Assembly (NCBI GenBank): GCA_033296885.1
Contig: MU864075.1
Location: 1-38,401 of the forward strand
DNA from: Triangularia verruculosa
Taxonomy: Eukaryota; Ascomycota; Sordariomycetes; Sordariales; Podosporaceae
Length of the DNA: 38,401 nucleotides
Direction of reading: 5' to 3'
The notes under the pieces are model-generated. The model saw only the letters and a program-made list of their open reading frames with translations. It did not search any database and was not told the origin of the DNA. The position numbers and the translations under genes were made by a program. Every line of letters starts with the position of its first letter. Positions within the stretch are counted from its first letter, which is position 1. Positions 1 through 11,526 of this stretch are shown piece by piece.

Positions 1-90
1 CCCCCCCCCCCCCCCCCCCCCCCCGCCCCGCCCCCCCCCCCCCCCCCCCCCCCCCGCCCCCCCCCCCCCCCCCCGCCCCCCCGCCCCCCG

Positions 91-125
<35 letters not shown>
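1..125. repeat. C-run then G-run at left end (likely contig-end artefact)
   Basis: About 88 bases are nearly pure C with scattered G, followed by about 37 bases of pure G. The two runs are reverse complements, so the end could fold back on itself. It is not a telomeric TTAGGG array. The best reading is a contig end or read artefact at a homopolymer; a genuine long C/G microsatellite is possible. Confidence 0.8.
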
Positions 126-126
<1 letters not shown>

Positions 127-451
127 GAAGGAGGAGGCTCGCTGAAGTTCTGCCCGACGGGTGGGACAAGAAAAACCCAAGAATCAGACCCCTGAAAGAT
201 CCATGCTTGAATTCCCACAACAGTGTTAGCTGCACTGTTTTTTCAAGATTTCATCACATTATTCTGACAACAAAACATGCAACTATCTCGAGAATGAACA
301 GTGAGGAAATCAGCGTCCAGCTCAGAATTAAAATGACTATCTCATGAATAGTTCACATGTGCTTTTAACCTCAGGAGAAGTCTACGTGCAAGCGTCGCAG
401 CCTTCGCACTGTACCTCGACACTGAGCCTCTGTATCACAAGCCCCAACCCA

Positions 452-478
452 ACCACCACCACCACCACCACCACCACC
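452..478 (+). repeat. (ACC)9 microsatellite
   Basis: Nine uninterrupted ACC trinucleotides lie in intergenic DNA. They are not inside a recognisable coding region. Confidence 0.9.
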
Positions 479-2180
479 ATCAAATTACCTATCTTTCTCT
501 GACAATACTAGCCCTATTAATCTTCAGCTAAAACACGAAAAATATCCCCAAGCTACCTCCCGATTCTGACAAAACTCCCTCCCCCCTGACAGAACGCATC
601 CCTGGACTTCACAAACTTCATGGCTTACATTTTCAACAAAACAATAGACGTGGGGGCCAAAGAAGACCCAGGCTTTGTGTGTTCCAGCCATCCAACAGGC
701 ACCCAGGCTTCCAGTAGGTAACCTCGTAAAACCCCCTCCCTTTTCTACCTGTGTTACAAGACAAAAACCGCACTGAACCGGCGGCCAAGGCCCGAATCGC
801 CCGAGCCTTATCCGAGCAAATGTCTACCTACCGTATCTCAAGCCATCCCATTTCAACAGATTCAACCGATCTCAAAAGAACACTATCAGACAAACTATAA
901 CACACATCTCTCCATCATCACATATCCAACATGAACCATTTCAGTAACCCCCCCCTAAGCTAGGTAAGGTACCTAGACAAACAAAACTCCAGGATCACAT
1001 TGAACAAACTCCATTTTCATGAAAATAATAATCACAGCACTGAAACCAGCACACGAAATGGAGCAAGCATCTCTCCTACCTAGGCTGCTACAATCCCGGC
1101 AAGTCCCATCCCACATTCAAGGTTTCTCACCTACCTACACACACATATTGACCACCTACCTTATTCCACCTGGAAGCACCATGACCCTGCTTTCCCGCTC
1201 TCCCACCCGTTCCACCCCTCCCGTCAAATTCCGTCTGTGTGACGGAGCGCTTTGGTCCTTTGGGCTTTAAGGCATGGTTTATGTTGTATTTGTTTGCCCT
1301 ACTCAAATCATTTTGCTGAGGCTGTCCGAGCCGAGCCGATTAATCGATGTGATCTTCGTTGTTCTTTCAAGAAATGGATGATTAGAACCAGGTTTGAGCA
1401 GACCCGTTCCTCGAATGACAATAGTACACAGCTTCCGACAACGCCAAAAGCATAAGCTCATCACTGTTCAGCAGTTTTTTCAGCTATGGGTAGCTCTTTG
1501 TTCCTACTCGCCGTTGTCTACTTAACCCCTTGGCTACTGAAGCCAGAGACCAAGTCACTCGACGAGGTCTCGACAAGGTCCGCCAAAGTAAAGAGATAGC
1601 TGATAGATATCTGTCCTAGTGTATTCTTCTCCCCTTTCTCCGTATGGCCAGATCCGAACCAATGTGTCTCTGATGTCGAAAGGACCCGACATGCCGATCA
1701 CCTTTTGCGATATGTTGTTGTGGTGCAGGTAGAATAGTGTGTTCCCGACAATACATTGAATTGCATATATCATGACCAGACTCCATGTGTATGTCAATTT
1801 GCGGTTGAATACCGCTATCATTGTGTCCCTCCCCATCCAAACTCCAGAACCCGTCCACTTGAACCGGTTTTTGAGCCATCCGTCCCGCCACCGCCTTTTG
1901 GGTAATAATGCGCTAAAATAAAAACTCTACATGATGGTGCCATATGCTCCATGCCCCTATCCGTTGGAAACATGGAACAAGTACATGATATCGCTCTATG
2001 CCGTCCCACAAACAGACAGAAAAAAAAAACAAAGGGAAAAAAAGAGTGCCAGCAGTCGCAGGAATATGATAAATAGTGTAGTGTCTTCTAGGGGTATGAT
2101 GTCCGAATTAATAGGGCCATGGGATCTATATACACCGCCTGTGCATCTCGGTACTGGTTCATGTGATGTTGAGTAGGATT

Positions 2181-2220
2181 GTGTCGTGTCGTGTTGTGCC
2201 GTGTCGTGTTGTGCCGTGTC
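2181..2220 (+). repeat. Pentameric GTGYY tandem repeat, 8 units
   Basis: Eight consecutive pentamers of the form GTGTC, GTGTT or GTGCC. Within them a 15-nt higher-order unit (GTGTC-GTGTT-GTGCC) is repeated. The repeat lies about 165 bp beyond the importin stop codon, so in the importin transcript it would read as a CRCAC-type repeat in or just after the 3' untranslated region. Confidence 0.85.
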
Positions 2221-2385
2221 GTCGGGGTTGCGCTGCTTTGGGGGAGGTTCGGGGGTGACGGGGCCACTTTACTGCTGAACATGCTGTCGCTGCCGCTGGG
2301 CCGACGCAGATAATCCTCAGTGTTTGAAGGGAGGGGGGGAGGAGAGGGCATGGCAGCTGCTCGCTGACCAAGGTTATTTATTGCT

Positions 2386-5300
2386 TCATGTCTGCGACAT
2401 CATGCCCTGAGTGCCACCGATTTGCCGCTTGACTTGCTCGCGCGCCCAGCGAGCAGTGTCGATGGTGCGTGGCTGGAAATCGCGGTTTTGACGCGTCTCC
2501 TTGATCATAGCAGTAAGCCAATCGGCGCGGAAGGCTTCGGCCAGCTGGCCATTGGGATAGGCGTCGGCAAGATCACTGATGAGCAGTTAGTACGTGTCGA
2601 AAATGAGTGCAGTATAAGGAGAAAGACCCACCCAATGACACCCATGGCAGACCGCATCAGCGCCTCGCTGCGGTTAGGATCGGTGGCGATGACATTGAGC
2701 ATCTCGAAGATGGACTGAACATAAGGCTGGAGGACCTCGGCTACAAAAAGAGTTAGCGATACTATTCTGCAAGAAGTCCAACATAGGGACGTACTCTTGT
2801 TGCCGGCCTTCATGGCGTTGATGATGCCACCCCAGGCATCCATTATGCCTTCCCTGAGGGTAATGACATAGTCGAACATCTCGTATGAGCCCTCAGCGCT
2901 GGCAGTAACGGTAGAAGCCTGCTGCAAGACCTGAGCAACGACATTAAGGTATGTCTCAAAGTGGCCGCCAATAGCACCTGCAATATCACCAAAACATTGA
3001 AGGATGGCAGGCTTGAACTGGTTGGCAAGAGCAGTGCTCTAGAAAAAAAAAAAGGTTAGCACTCTGAAGCAACACAAGAAAGTTTTGAAAGAAGCACGTA
3101 CCCTGAGATTGTTCAAAAGGTAGTTCATGAAGTTGTCGCACCAAGGCTGGCTGCGCTCACCCATGGAACGCGTAATGTCGCTGACGAGGCCAATAGCCAT
3201 CGAGCAGAGACTCGGCTCTTCTTGGTTACCAAGAGCATTGTAAAGGAACGGAGAGAAGGCCTCCATGTACTTGACGAAGTCCTCCTCCATCGCATTGGCA
3301 AGACTGCTGATGGTAGCAAAAGCACCCTCGGGCACACTCGATTTCCCGCTGACGCTGCTCAGAATCTGGAGCAGAACTTGCATGATGCGGTCGCCCTGGG
3401 GAGCAATCTCCTTGTCCAAACGCTCAATGATAGCTTGCAGAACAGTACAAAGACTGGTCTGCATGTCCTCGAGAATGATCTTGTCTTCAATGCTAACGAC
3501 TTGGGCCTGCATGGGGATAGTGCCCTCCAAACGCTCGAGAGTAACGTCGGAAAGAGAGGCAACAGCCGGAAGACTCTCGGTAGCAGAGCTGCGAACGAAC
3601 GTGTTAAGGACCTCGTACGCGGCAGTTCTGACGGAAGCTTCACAGTCCATTCTACCCGTGACAGCCAAGAGATTGGTGACGCTCTGGTTGAAGTGAGGAG
3701 TCAAAGGATTTTGAGCAGATTCGCCGTCACCAGAGAACCTCTCGGCAATGTTCATCAGGGCCCAGCAGCAAGAGGCGGCCATCTTGGGGGTGTTCATAAG
3801 GCCGTTGAACAGCGAGCGAATCAAAGGATCGAGGTGCTGAGTAGCGTCAATGGCTTCGGCACAGGCCTCGGTAATACGGCCGAGAGCGTAGGCTGTCGAG
3901 TCCCTGACGTGGATGGAAGGATCATCCATCATGGCAATGAGGGGGCCCATGCCCGACTTGACAATGCCCTCCAGGACCTTCTCCTCGGGACCATCCATGA
4001 TAGCACCGAAGGCAGAGACAGCGGCGTCGCGGTGGTGCCAGTCCTCATGGCGGAGGTTTGCCTCAACAAACGCAATGACTGGAGTGATAATAGCAGCTCC
4101 GACAGACTGCGCATACAGTTGCAGGCACTGGTACGCAGCGCGCGAGATATTGTACTCATCGTCCGAGGCATCCTCATCCTGCTTGGTAAGAAGGGCGAGG
4201 AGTACGGGAACAACCTCGTTAGTGGCAACACGGCTGAAGTTGTAGAATGGGCGCATCTGCTCGGAACTATCGACCTGTGCGTTGTCGTCTTCGATGGCAA
4301 TTTCTTCCTCGCATACAGTACTCCAGAACTCAACAGCCAGCTTGGCGACATCCTCATCGTCACTCTTCATGCCCAAAATGGTAAGACCAAACAGGGCCTT
4401 CTCCATATAGAACCGCATGTTTTCATAGTAAAGAGCCATGATGCGGTTCAAGCAGCCATAGGCACCCTGCTGAATCCGGGAGTCCTCAGCCTGGGTGGCC
4501 TCGCAGACAACCTGCATGATGTAGTTGCGCTCGCCCTCATGCTTGAAGTTGTTCCCGACGAACTCGAGGGAGTCACCCAACGCGGTAATGGCAGCGAGAC
4601 GGACCTCGAGGTTGGTTTCCTCCTTGCGAGCACCCTGTACCACGGCCGTCAAGATGGCGTTTGAGTGGGCAATCAGACTGTTTCTAAGATCTTGATCTTG
4701 GCTCTCGCAAATGAAGCCGATGGTTGTGAGAGATGACTGCTTTTGGTGGGGGCTGCCCTCGCTAACATTCCTGACGAGAGATGCCATAAGATCTGGCCAC
4801 TGGTCGCGGGGCAACTCGATCGCCGCAATGGCAGCGACGACCTGAGCGGTAGCCTGGCCAGCCTGGGCATTTGAGGAAGAAAGCGTCTCGAGAGCCAGCT
4901 GCTTGACGCGGGTCTTGGTTTCTTGATCGGTCTGATTCAACCATTTTGCTTGTAAGGAGGCTTGTCTGGCGAATTCGCGGGCACTGAAAGCGTTCTTGAG
5001 GGCGATACCGGCGGCGGCTCGAATGTGTCCTTCGCCATTTTCATTCGCCAACGCTTGAACAAGCGTCAATAGGTATTGTGACTGGTAAGCAAGAACATGT
5101 TAGCCAGAGCTCCAGTTATCAGAGCAATGGAAGGCAAGGGTTGGGTAAGCGACTTACGAAGTTTTGCTCGGCGGCCTGGATGAGCTGCTGCTCGGCGGCG
5201 TTACGCAGCGCGCCATCTGGGGGAGTAAGGAGTTAGCATGTACACATCGGAAGTGATCCGGCGATGATCACAACGTCATTTCAAGTCGACCACGGCGCGC

Positions 5301-5386
5301 CTGCAAAGACGGGAGGGGGAGGCAGTAGACTTACCAGGGCTCAGCGAGTTGGTGAGGACAGTGTTGATGTCCGGAGAGCCTTCCAT
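2386..5386 (-). CDS. KAP95: Importin subunit beta-1 (karyopherin beta, Kap95)
   Basis: This is the nuclear import receptor that binds importin alpha (or cargo directly), carries it through the nuclear pore and is released by Ran-GTP. Six exons read cleanly: 5386-5335, 5216-5158, 5081-3102, 3038-2795, 2740-2632 and 2575-2386, with introns of 118, 76, 63, 54 and 56 nt and consensus GT-AG ends. The product is 877 aa, close to the usual 860-880 for the family. The N-terminus MEGSPDINTVLTNSLSP followed by DGALRNAAEQQL matches the importin-beta N-terminal domain. HEAT repeats fill the rest, and the acidic loop (DEDASDDEYN, about residues 339-348) that regulates cargo and Ran binding is present. The start is the ATG that opens this conserved N-terminus. 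The gene is tandem with LEU4 but 1.7 kb away. Transportin is unlikely given the N-terminus and length. Confidence 0.95.
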
Positions 5387-7132
5387 GGTTGGTTCTTGGA
5401 TACCGTGTCCTGGGATGGAAAACGGGTGGTGCGAAGGTGATAGGAGGGAGTGTTGACAGGGAGAAAGTTGGTATTCGACGCAGCTAAAGTTTGCGTGGAA
5501 CACAAGCGGGGGGTCGTGGATCCACGGGGCTTATCGGATTAGGACTACAAAGTCTTGGTGCCTCTGTTAGGTCCTTTGAGCTCCAAAAGCAGCCAACGAC
5601 CAGACACGTCTGCCTCTACAAACGCAATGCCGAACTGAAGTTAGTGGTTGCGAAGGTTGAGAGATGCCGATCTTTGATTTGTTCAATTTTTCTTGTCAAC
5701 AGTCGCAGCTTCCGGCTTGGACTTGTGGGATGCCTCAACCTAGGTATCCGTGAGGTGGGCAAGGTTTCTCGCTGTATTGCTGCTTCGTAGGCAGAGACCG
5801 GTGGCACGCAAAGGAGTGTGTCAGATGGACGGGTTGGTTGCGGGACAGCACACAAAAAACCGTCCTGGGTATTTGCCAAGGAGCTGCTGTCTCCGTTGAG
5901 GATGTTGCTGAAGAAGGCAGGAAAAGGCGGTCTCTGGGAAACGAAGAAGATGGTGAGGAGTTGATGCAGGACACCGGCCTTGGACCACTACCAGTTTCTA
6001 CTTTGCTCACAATGGCGGTGGGACACCAGCGAGAATGAACGTCCTTTGCTCTGGCCCTGACCCCGCACTGTGCGGCCAGACTTTGAACGGTCCCGGTCCC
6101 GCACTTTTTGCAGCGTTTCCGGGAGGGAAGCCCAGTGTCAGAAACCTTGATGCACACGTTCTATGTGGAGCTGCCCCTCGCTAAACGACGGGGACACTGA
6201 CCATCTCGTCAATCTGCCTCTGTCATGCAGCCTGGCGGGCACCGGGCAGCCCAGTAATTAGGGAACAACAGCCGTTCCCTTCAAAACAACCTGCCCAAAA
6301 GAGACCGCGATCCTGCTGTCGGTACTCGTACATGCAGGAATGCTGGTAGACTTCCTGTTGGTCTCTGTCTTTATCTTTCATCACCAAGACTGCCTAGCTG
6401 CCTACCTGTCCATGTACATCGGTGCCAAGACTACCTTCTCTTTTTCACATGTGGAAAGTATCAGTTTCTTCAGCCCTGTAGGCCCGCGTTGTTTTGAAAG
6501 GAAAAGCTTCTAGACACTTCTGTGCCACCCCTAACCCCAACCTATCAGGTTCATCCACGGCCCGGCAAGGCAACAACTGACTCTGCCCTTTCAGAGCCTC
6601 ACTGTCATGACTGTTTCCCCACCAGTCCGACATTGCAGAGGCTATTGAAAACGGAGAAATCAGAGACAAGGCCAGTTCCAACTTTAATACTGCAATTCTG
6701 TATTCTGTGACCGATGGGTTCAGTCAAGCAAGGGGGTATATGTGATGGCTACTGTCACAAGATGAAATTCAGCCAATTTTATTGCATCAAATTGTCAAAA
6801 TCAACGCCTTTTGGTGCCAGATTCATTGAAACAAATCATAACTTTTCTGGGAAAATTGACTCTCAAACCCACCCCTTTATGATATTAAGTAAACCATTCG
6901 GTAAAAACCCTGTGCCCCCTTTTCGAACCCCTAATGCACCACACTACCACCCAGCTAATTGCAAACACAAACCACCGAAAACCGCTCGTTAAGAATGATA
7001 CAAACGGGGGATGATCTCGAAAATATCATGAAGTAACTTTTCCCATCCACCCTGCATAAGCGCATGCCAAATCAACGCTTGTCGTGTCAAAATCATATGC
7101 TCACTCGTCTCTCAGTCTTCGTCATGCCGCAT
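5387..7132. other. Intergenic between importin gene and LEU4
   Basis: This should hold the importin promoter and 5' leader (from 5387 rightwards) and the LEU4 3' region (near 7132). The part from about 6700 to 7130 is relatively AT-rich, as expected for a 3' flank. A CCTAGGTA element sits near 5738-5747. Open frames on both strands are short, lack recognisable domains and do not splice into anything convincing. Confidence 0.5.
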
Positions 7133-9236
7133 TTACATCTCATCCGTCTTCTGATCCAGAGAGCGGATCAGGTGTGAAACTTGGAGGCCACCGTTGGAAA
7201 GGGTCTGTTTGGGAATAATAGGACTGCCCTCGCGGCTGCGGGCAAACTATTGAACCATGATTCGTTAGCATTACCTGAATGCATTGTCCCGGTAAAGTTT
7301 CCACTTACGTTGCTGGCAGCACTCAGCAGCGCAATCAGCGAGCTCTGGACCACATCCTCGTGGATGCCCACACCCCAAACCTTCTCCTCCACACCCGGCG
7401 CCACACACTCGATATATGTCGCCGCCTTGACTTCCCGTCCCCTGCCGACGGCATGCTCCTTGTAGTCCTGAACATCCAGGTCGATACCAATGGTTCGGAG
7501 AGCGTTTGCGGCACTGGAAATCGGGCCGTTGCCACGGCCGCGGAGCTTGTACTCTTTGCCGTCAATCGAAATGACACCATCAAAGACTCTCATCAAATTC
7601 TTAGTATCTTGGGTCTTGCCGGGAGCGGGAGGAGCGGGAGAGGTGGAGCGGTCGGGATTGATGTTGTAGTCGACAATGTAAAAGCGGGCGTCCTTATTGA
7701 GGTGGTAGGTCTCCCGGAACAGATCGGTGATCTCAGTCGGGAGTAGCTCACGACCCTTCTGCTCTGCCATATTCTGCACAACCTTGGAGAACGCGACCTG
7801 CAGGCCACGGGGGAGATCAAGATGCAGGTTCTGCTGAATGATCCAAGCAGCACCACCCTTGCCTGATTGTGAGTTGACGCGGATAACAGCCTGGTAATCG
7901 CGACCAATATCCTTGGGGTCCAGAGGGAGGTAGGGGATCTGCCAATGGTCATCATACTCTTTGCCTTCTTTCTCCCGAATCTGGAAGCCCTTCTTGATAG
8001 CGTCTTGGTGTGATCCGCTGAACGCACACACAACCAGGGATCCACCATATGGCGCACGCGGGTGAACCTCAATCTTGTTGCACTCCTCCACCACCTTGAT
8101 CACCTTTTGGAGGTCTGAGAAGTCGATGTTGGGCGTGATACCCTGTGTATAAAGGTTGAGGGCCAGAGTCACCAGATCAACGTTTCCAGTACGTTCACCA
8201 TTGCCAAACAGGCAGCCTTCAACTCTGTCAGCTCCTGCCATCTGAGCCAGCTCGGCAGCGGCAACCGCGCAGCCGCGATCGTTATGCGGGTGAAGGGAAA
8301 CGCAAATCTTCTCGCGCTCGCTGATGTTGCGGCAGAAGTACTCAATCTGATCGGCATAGACGTTGGGGGTGGACATCTCGACGGTGGCTGGGAGGTTGAA
8401 GATAATGGGGTTCTCCTTTGTCGGGCCCCAGGCCTCCTTGACAGCCTCGCAAATCCTGACAACGAATTCTGGGCTGGTATCTGAGAACGTTTCAGGGCTG
8501 AACTCGAACGCCCACTCGGTCCCCGACTGTGATGGATCGTCCTTGGTAAGAGACCGTACCAGCGCTGCACACTTGGCAGCAAGAACCACGCTCTCATCTT
8601 CGGAAAAACCAAAGATAACCCTGCGGAAGCATTCGCTAGTGGCGAGATAGATGTGGACAATGGCCTTCTTGGCCCCCTTTAGCGACTCGACTGTGCGGCG
8701 GATGAGGTCCTCTCTGCAAGGTGACAGGACTTGGAGCCAAACATCGTCGGGTACGGCGCCCGGGGTCTCGATAAGACGTCTTGTAAAGTCGAAATCGGTC
8801 TGCGAGGCAGAGGGAAACGAGACTTCAATTTCCTTGTAGCCAAGCTCCGTGAGCATCTGGAAGTAGCGCCACTTTTGATCGCCGTTCTGCGCAAAAGACA
8901 ATCGTTAGCCAATGTGCTGTCTAGCAGTTATAACAGATTTCACACACCATGGGATCAACCAGACTCTGGTTGCCATCTCTCAGATCTGTCGCCAGCCATC
9001 TGGGGGCCTTCTCGATAACCTTGTCTGGCCATTGACGGTCTGGGAGGCTCAGAGGTTGGAACCTCTTGTATTTCTTGGAGGGGTCCTTGAGCCTGCAACA
9101 CAAGAAAAGCTCCGGTTAGCTACTCATTGTTGAATTATGTCTTGTGTCTCGTGGTACTGGAGAAGTGTCGTGCAGTGTTGTGCTGCGATGTTCCATGACG
9201 GATTATGGGGTCAAGGCTGGCAACCTACATCGGCAT
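7133..9236 (-). CDS. LEU4: 2-isopropylmalate synthase
   Basis: First committed step of leucine synthesis: acetyl-CoA plus 2-ketoisovalerate gives 2-isopropylmalate, with feedback inhibition by leucine. Four exons: 9236-9229, 9092-8948, 8886-7309 and 7246-7133 (introns 136, 61 and 62 nt), giving 614 aa (yeast Leu4 is about 620). The first coding exon is only 8 nt and gives M-P-M-L-K-D-P-S-K-K across the junction; exon 2 has no other in-frame ATG before residue 51. Catalytic marks are RDGNQSL (41-47), HPHND metal ligands (250-254) and GNGERTGN (279-286). The C-terminal third is the leucine-sensing regulatory domain. Unspliced reading runs on to a TGA at 7168-7170, but removing the last intron (branch GCTAAC) gives the better end SNFARSREGSPIIPKQ...TDEM. 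No clear mitochondrial presequence is visible. Two TGASTCA sites upstream suggest cross-pathway control. Confidence 0.96.
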
Positions 9237-9256
9237 GGTGGGCGGAATGTGGGAGG

Positions 9257-9263
9257 TGACTCA
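9257..9263. promoter_or_regulatory. Perfect Gcn4/CPC1-type site TGACTCA, proximal to LEU4
   Basis: The exact palindromic bZIP site TGACTCA lies 21 bp upstream of the LEU4 start codon. Gcn4/CPC1/CpcA bind TGASTCA to induce amino-acid synthesis genes. This site may be too close to the ATG to be the main activator site, so its role is inferred. Confidence 0.55.
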
Positions 9264-9570
9264 AAAGGTGCTTAGTGGATGGTTTTCAACGGCCTTTAGG
9301 TGTCAAGGTGCAAGTTATAACACCGTGGGCCGGAAGCAAGAGGTGGACTAGGTGTGGTTTGCAGTTGAGAGGGACCGGTAGAGATTGCAGAGGTACTCTA
9401 GGTATTATTCGTGGGGGCCCTGGGGATTCCGAGGTGAATTGGTGATTCAATGTTTTGCTTGCTTCGTAGGAGGGATAGCAAGAAACAAAGAGGTGTGTTC
9501 AGGTAGGTATATATGGACAATGAAGTTGTAGGTGGATGGGAAGATCAAGGATACTTAAAGCTCGCGGGCC

Positions 9571-9577
9571 TGAGTCA
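9571..9577. promoter_or_regulatory. Perfect Gcn4/CPC1-type site TGAGTCA, LEU4 promoter
   Basis: TGAGTCA followed by T is the optimal Gcn4-family target. It lies about 335 bp upstream of the LEU4 ATG, a typical promoter distance. Together with the proximal TGACTCA it supports general amino acid control of LEU4. Binding itself is inferred. Confidence 0.7.
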
Positions 9578-11226
9578 TTCGAGGTCAGTCCCTGTCTGTC
9601 ACGGCGCAAGGTCGGCCAAGGGCGCCCGAGAATGCCACTACCGCGAAACAAAAAAGGAAACCTTGGGACCCAGCCGAGGGGTTGCCGTTGCCATTGAGTG
9701 CCCAGCGTTCGCCCGAGTCCCGTTTTCGATGCATCAACCCCTCCGTAGACTTGCCACCAAATCAACGTCCGCCAACAGGCACGCCAATACGGCCGACAGC
9801 CGGCTGAGGCTTGCCGTGAAGAAGAGACGCGCCCTTTGAGAATACAGCACATGATGGCAAGGCACCTTGAAGTTTGAAAGCAGAAAGCTATGTTTTGGTG
9901 GCGGGGTCGTGCATTGGATCCCTGTCCTACCCCCAGCGCCGAATCCGAATCCCTCCACTTACAGGCCAAGAACCAATAACGTCAATGTCTTTGCCTGCCC
10001 TCCATCGCCCGCGTGGGCGGGTTGACGTGAGGCCGAGCTGCCCTGCTCTGCATGCCATTCATCCAGGCCTCTTTTCAAGTCGAACATCGCCGGAACGAAG
10101 CCTCTGATCCCCCATCCGATTCGTCACCGATCACCAGTCACCTCATGGTTGAAGTGAAAGAGGGGTTCCCCGGCCTTGGAGGGGCATCAGAACTCCACCT
10201 ACGTAAAATGTGGGTCTCCGCTCTTTCAACGGCCGCTGGAAACCGAACAGGCATCGGATGGCGCCATCACTCACACATGGGACTTCACTTCACCACCACC
10301 AGTTATCACAAGCGTTCAAGACGCAAGTGCATTACCCGTCGGTTTTATATTTCCTGTGGGCGCTATGTTTACTCGCGACTTCACCAAGCCACTAATGCCG
10401 AGCCCCGCAAGCCTCACTTTCTAGCTCCAGCATTAAAAGTGTCAGGAACCGACACATCACATTTTTGGCACTCCCCGTTCCCGAAACTAACAGACCACAG
10501 CATACAGCCCCTTCCCTTCCCTTCCCGTGTCACCACATTTGTCCCTTTTTCTGTCCTACCCCTCAATCCGCTTGAATTATCACCGAAATCCTGTTTTATA
10601 TGACATCCAAAACCAGGTTCTCCAAGCCCCCAAGGACGGCTGGAAAAATCAGTCCCAAGAACCTTTACCCCACGAAGCGGCACAGAAGAACGTTACAAGC
10701 TGCATATATTCAGCGACCTGTACTGTTTTCGCTGTCGATCAATGCTACTCGGAACCATCTGATCTGATACATTGCTGATCGTTAGGGTTGTAGTGAAGAT
10801 CAACAGCTGAAGGAACTGTACGTAATGGACTTATACATGGAGGTCCTTGTCTTGATGTTGATGTAAGCCGAAGTCGGAGACGCCTATTCTAGGATATGCC
10901 GTGCTTGATATTGAAGCATTCGTGACGTACTGGCAGTATACTGTCCCGAAGCAGTTTCTGAATGGTGACACTGGCCTATGAAACTGGGAATATGCTATGT
11001 CGACTTACATCACCACCAGGACAATAGAGCCCGAAGCCAGCATGGTGGTCTGACTCAATACCGACAGATTTTGAGTGCGATCCTATGACAAGCAGACGGC
11101 CTTGCTCCCCAGCAAATATGAGTTGCTTGTCAAAATGACATGAGTACATCGTTCAGATAAGTTCATATCAATTCTCTCGCCTCTCCATGAAATCTAAGCC
11201 ATAAAAGTGAAGGCCTGTCTACAGGG

Positions 11227-11236
11227 TATATAAAAA
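11227..11236 (+). promoter_or_regulatory. TATATAAAAA box, antisense to the ferric reductase gene
   Basis: A textbook TATA element in plus orientation, 290 bp beyond the stop codon of the minus-strand ferric reductase. The next plus-strand ATG downstream starts only a short frame of about 30 codons. It could be a chance match or drive an antisense transcript. Confidence 0.3.
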
Positions 11237-11526
11237 CGCTTCTCCTCACCAATGACCCCCTGCCTTGGCATACAGCAATCATACACATCAACAACCAACA
11301 CCCCATATCTTCATATGTACAAAACAAACCACCCCCGCAAATAAACGTCTCTCCCAAGGTAAATAAAAAGGCTAAGAAATGAAAAAGAAGAATGTAAATG
11401 CCCGTCTCATCTCTGTATCCTGTCCATGCCATCACCACCACCACCAAAGCCAATTGTCGAAAATAAATAATATCGAAGTGAACCACCGAACGCCCCTGTA
11501 TCTATTCCTTCTCTCCCCAGAGAGAT

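Larger units (their letters stand above)
126..2385. other. Left intergenic flank, no confident gene
   Basis: No gene could be supported here. The stretch holds an (ACC)9 microsatellite, several TAGGTA/TACCTA-type motifs (around 714, 820, 961 and 1076) and, nearest the importin gene, a pentameric GTGYY repeat. Short open frames exist (for example 93 codons on the minus strand, 1555-1836), but they show no domain, no fungal codon bias and no convincing splice partners. The part just left of 2386 is expected to be the 3' untranslated region of the importin gene. Confidence 0.55.
9237..11526. other. Intergenic: LEU4 promoter and ferric reductase 3' flank
   Basis: The left part (about 9237-9900) is the LEU4 upstream region; no ATG lies on the minus strand in the first 200 bp, so the annotated start is the first. 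The middle (9900-11150) shows only short frames without domains; the longest plus-strand frame (about 180 codons from 10052) has no family signature. The right part is the 3' flank of the ferric reductase gene and carries a plus-oriented TATA box at 11227. Confidence 0.5.

Noticed and set aside
1..125. Telomere at the window ends
   Set aside because: The runs are pure C/G without the T/A spacing of TTAGGG or CCCTAA repeats.
3222..4664. A 480-codon open frame on the plus strand antisense to the importin gene
   Set aside because: It lies wholly opposite a clearly conserved coding exon and shows no domain. Long antisense frames arise from biased third-position codon use.
7168..7246. LEU4 ending at the TGA at 7168 after unspliced reading
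   Set aside because: A 62-nt intron with a clear branch site gives a better, family-like C-terminus ending at the TAA at 7133-7135. The unspliced form is kept only as a possible isoform.
10052..10603. A 183-codon plus-strand frame between LEU4 and the ferric reductase
   Set aside because: Low-complexity composition typical of translated intergenic DNA, with no recognisable family and no promoter or splice support.
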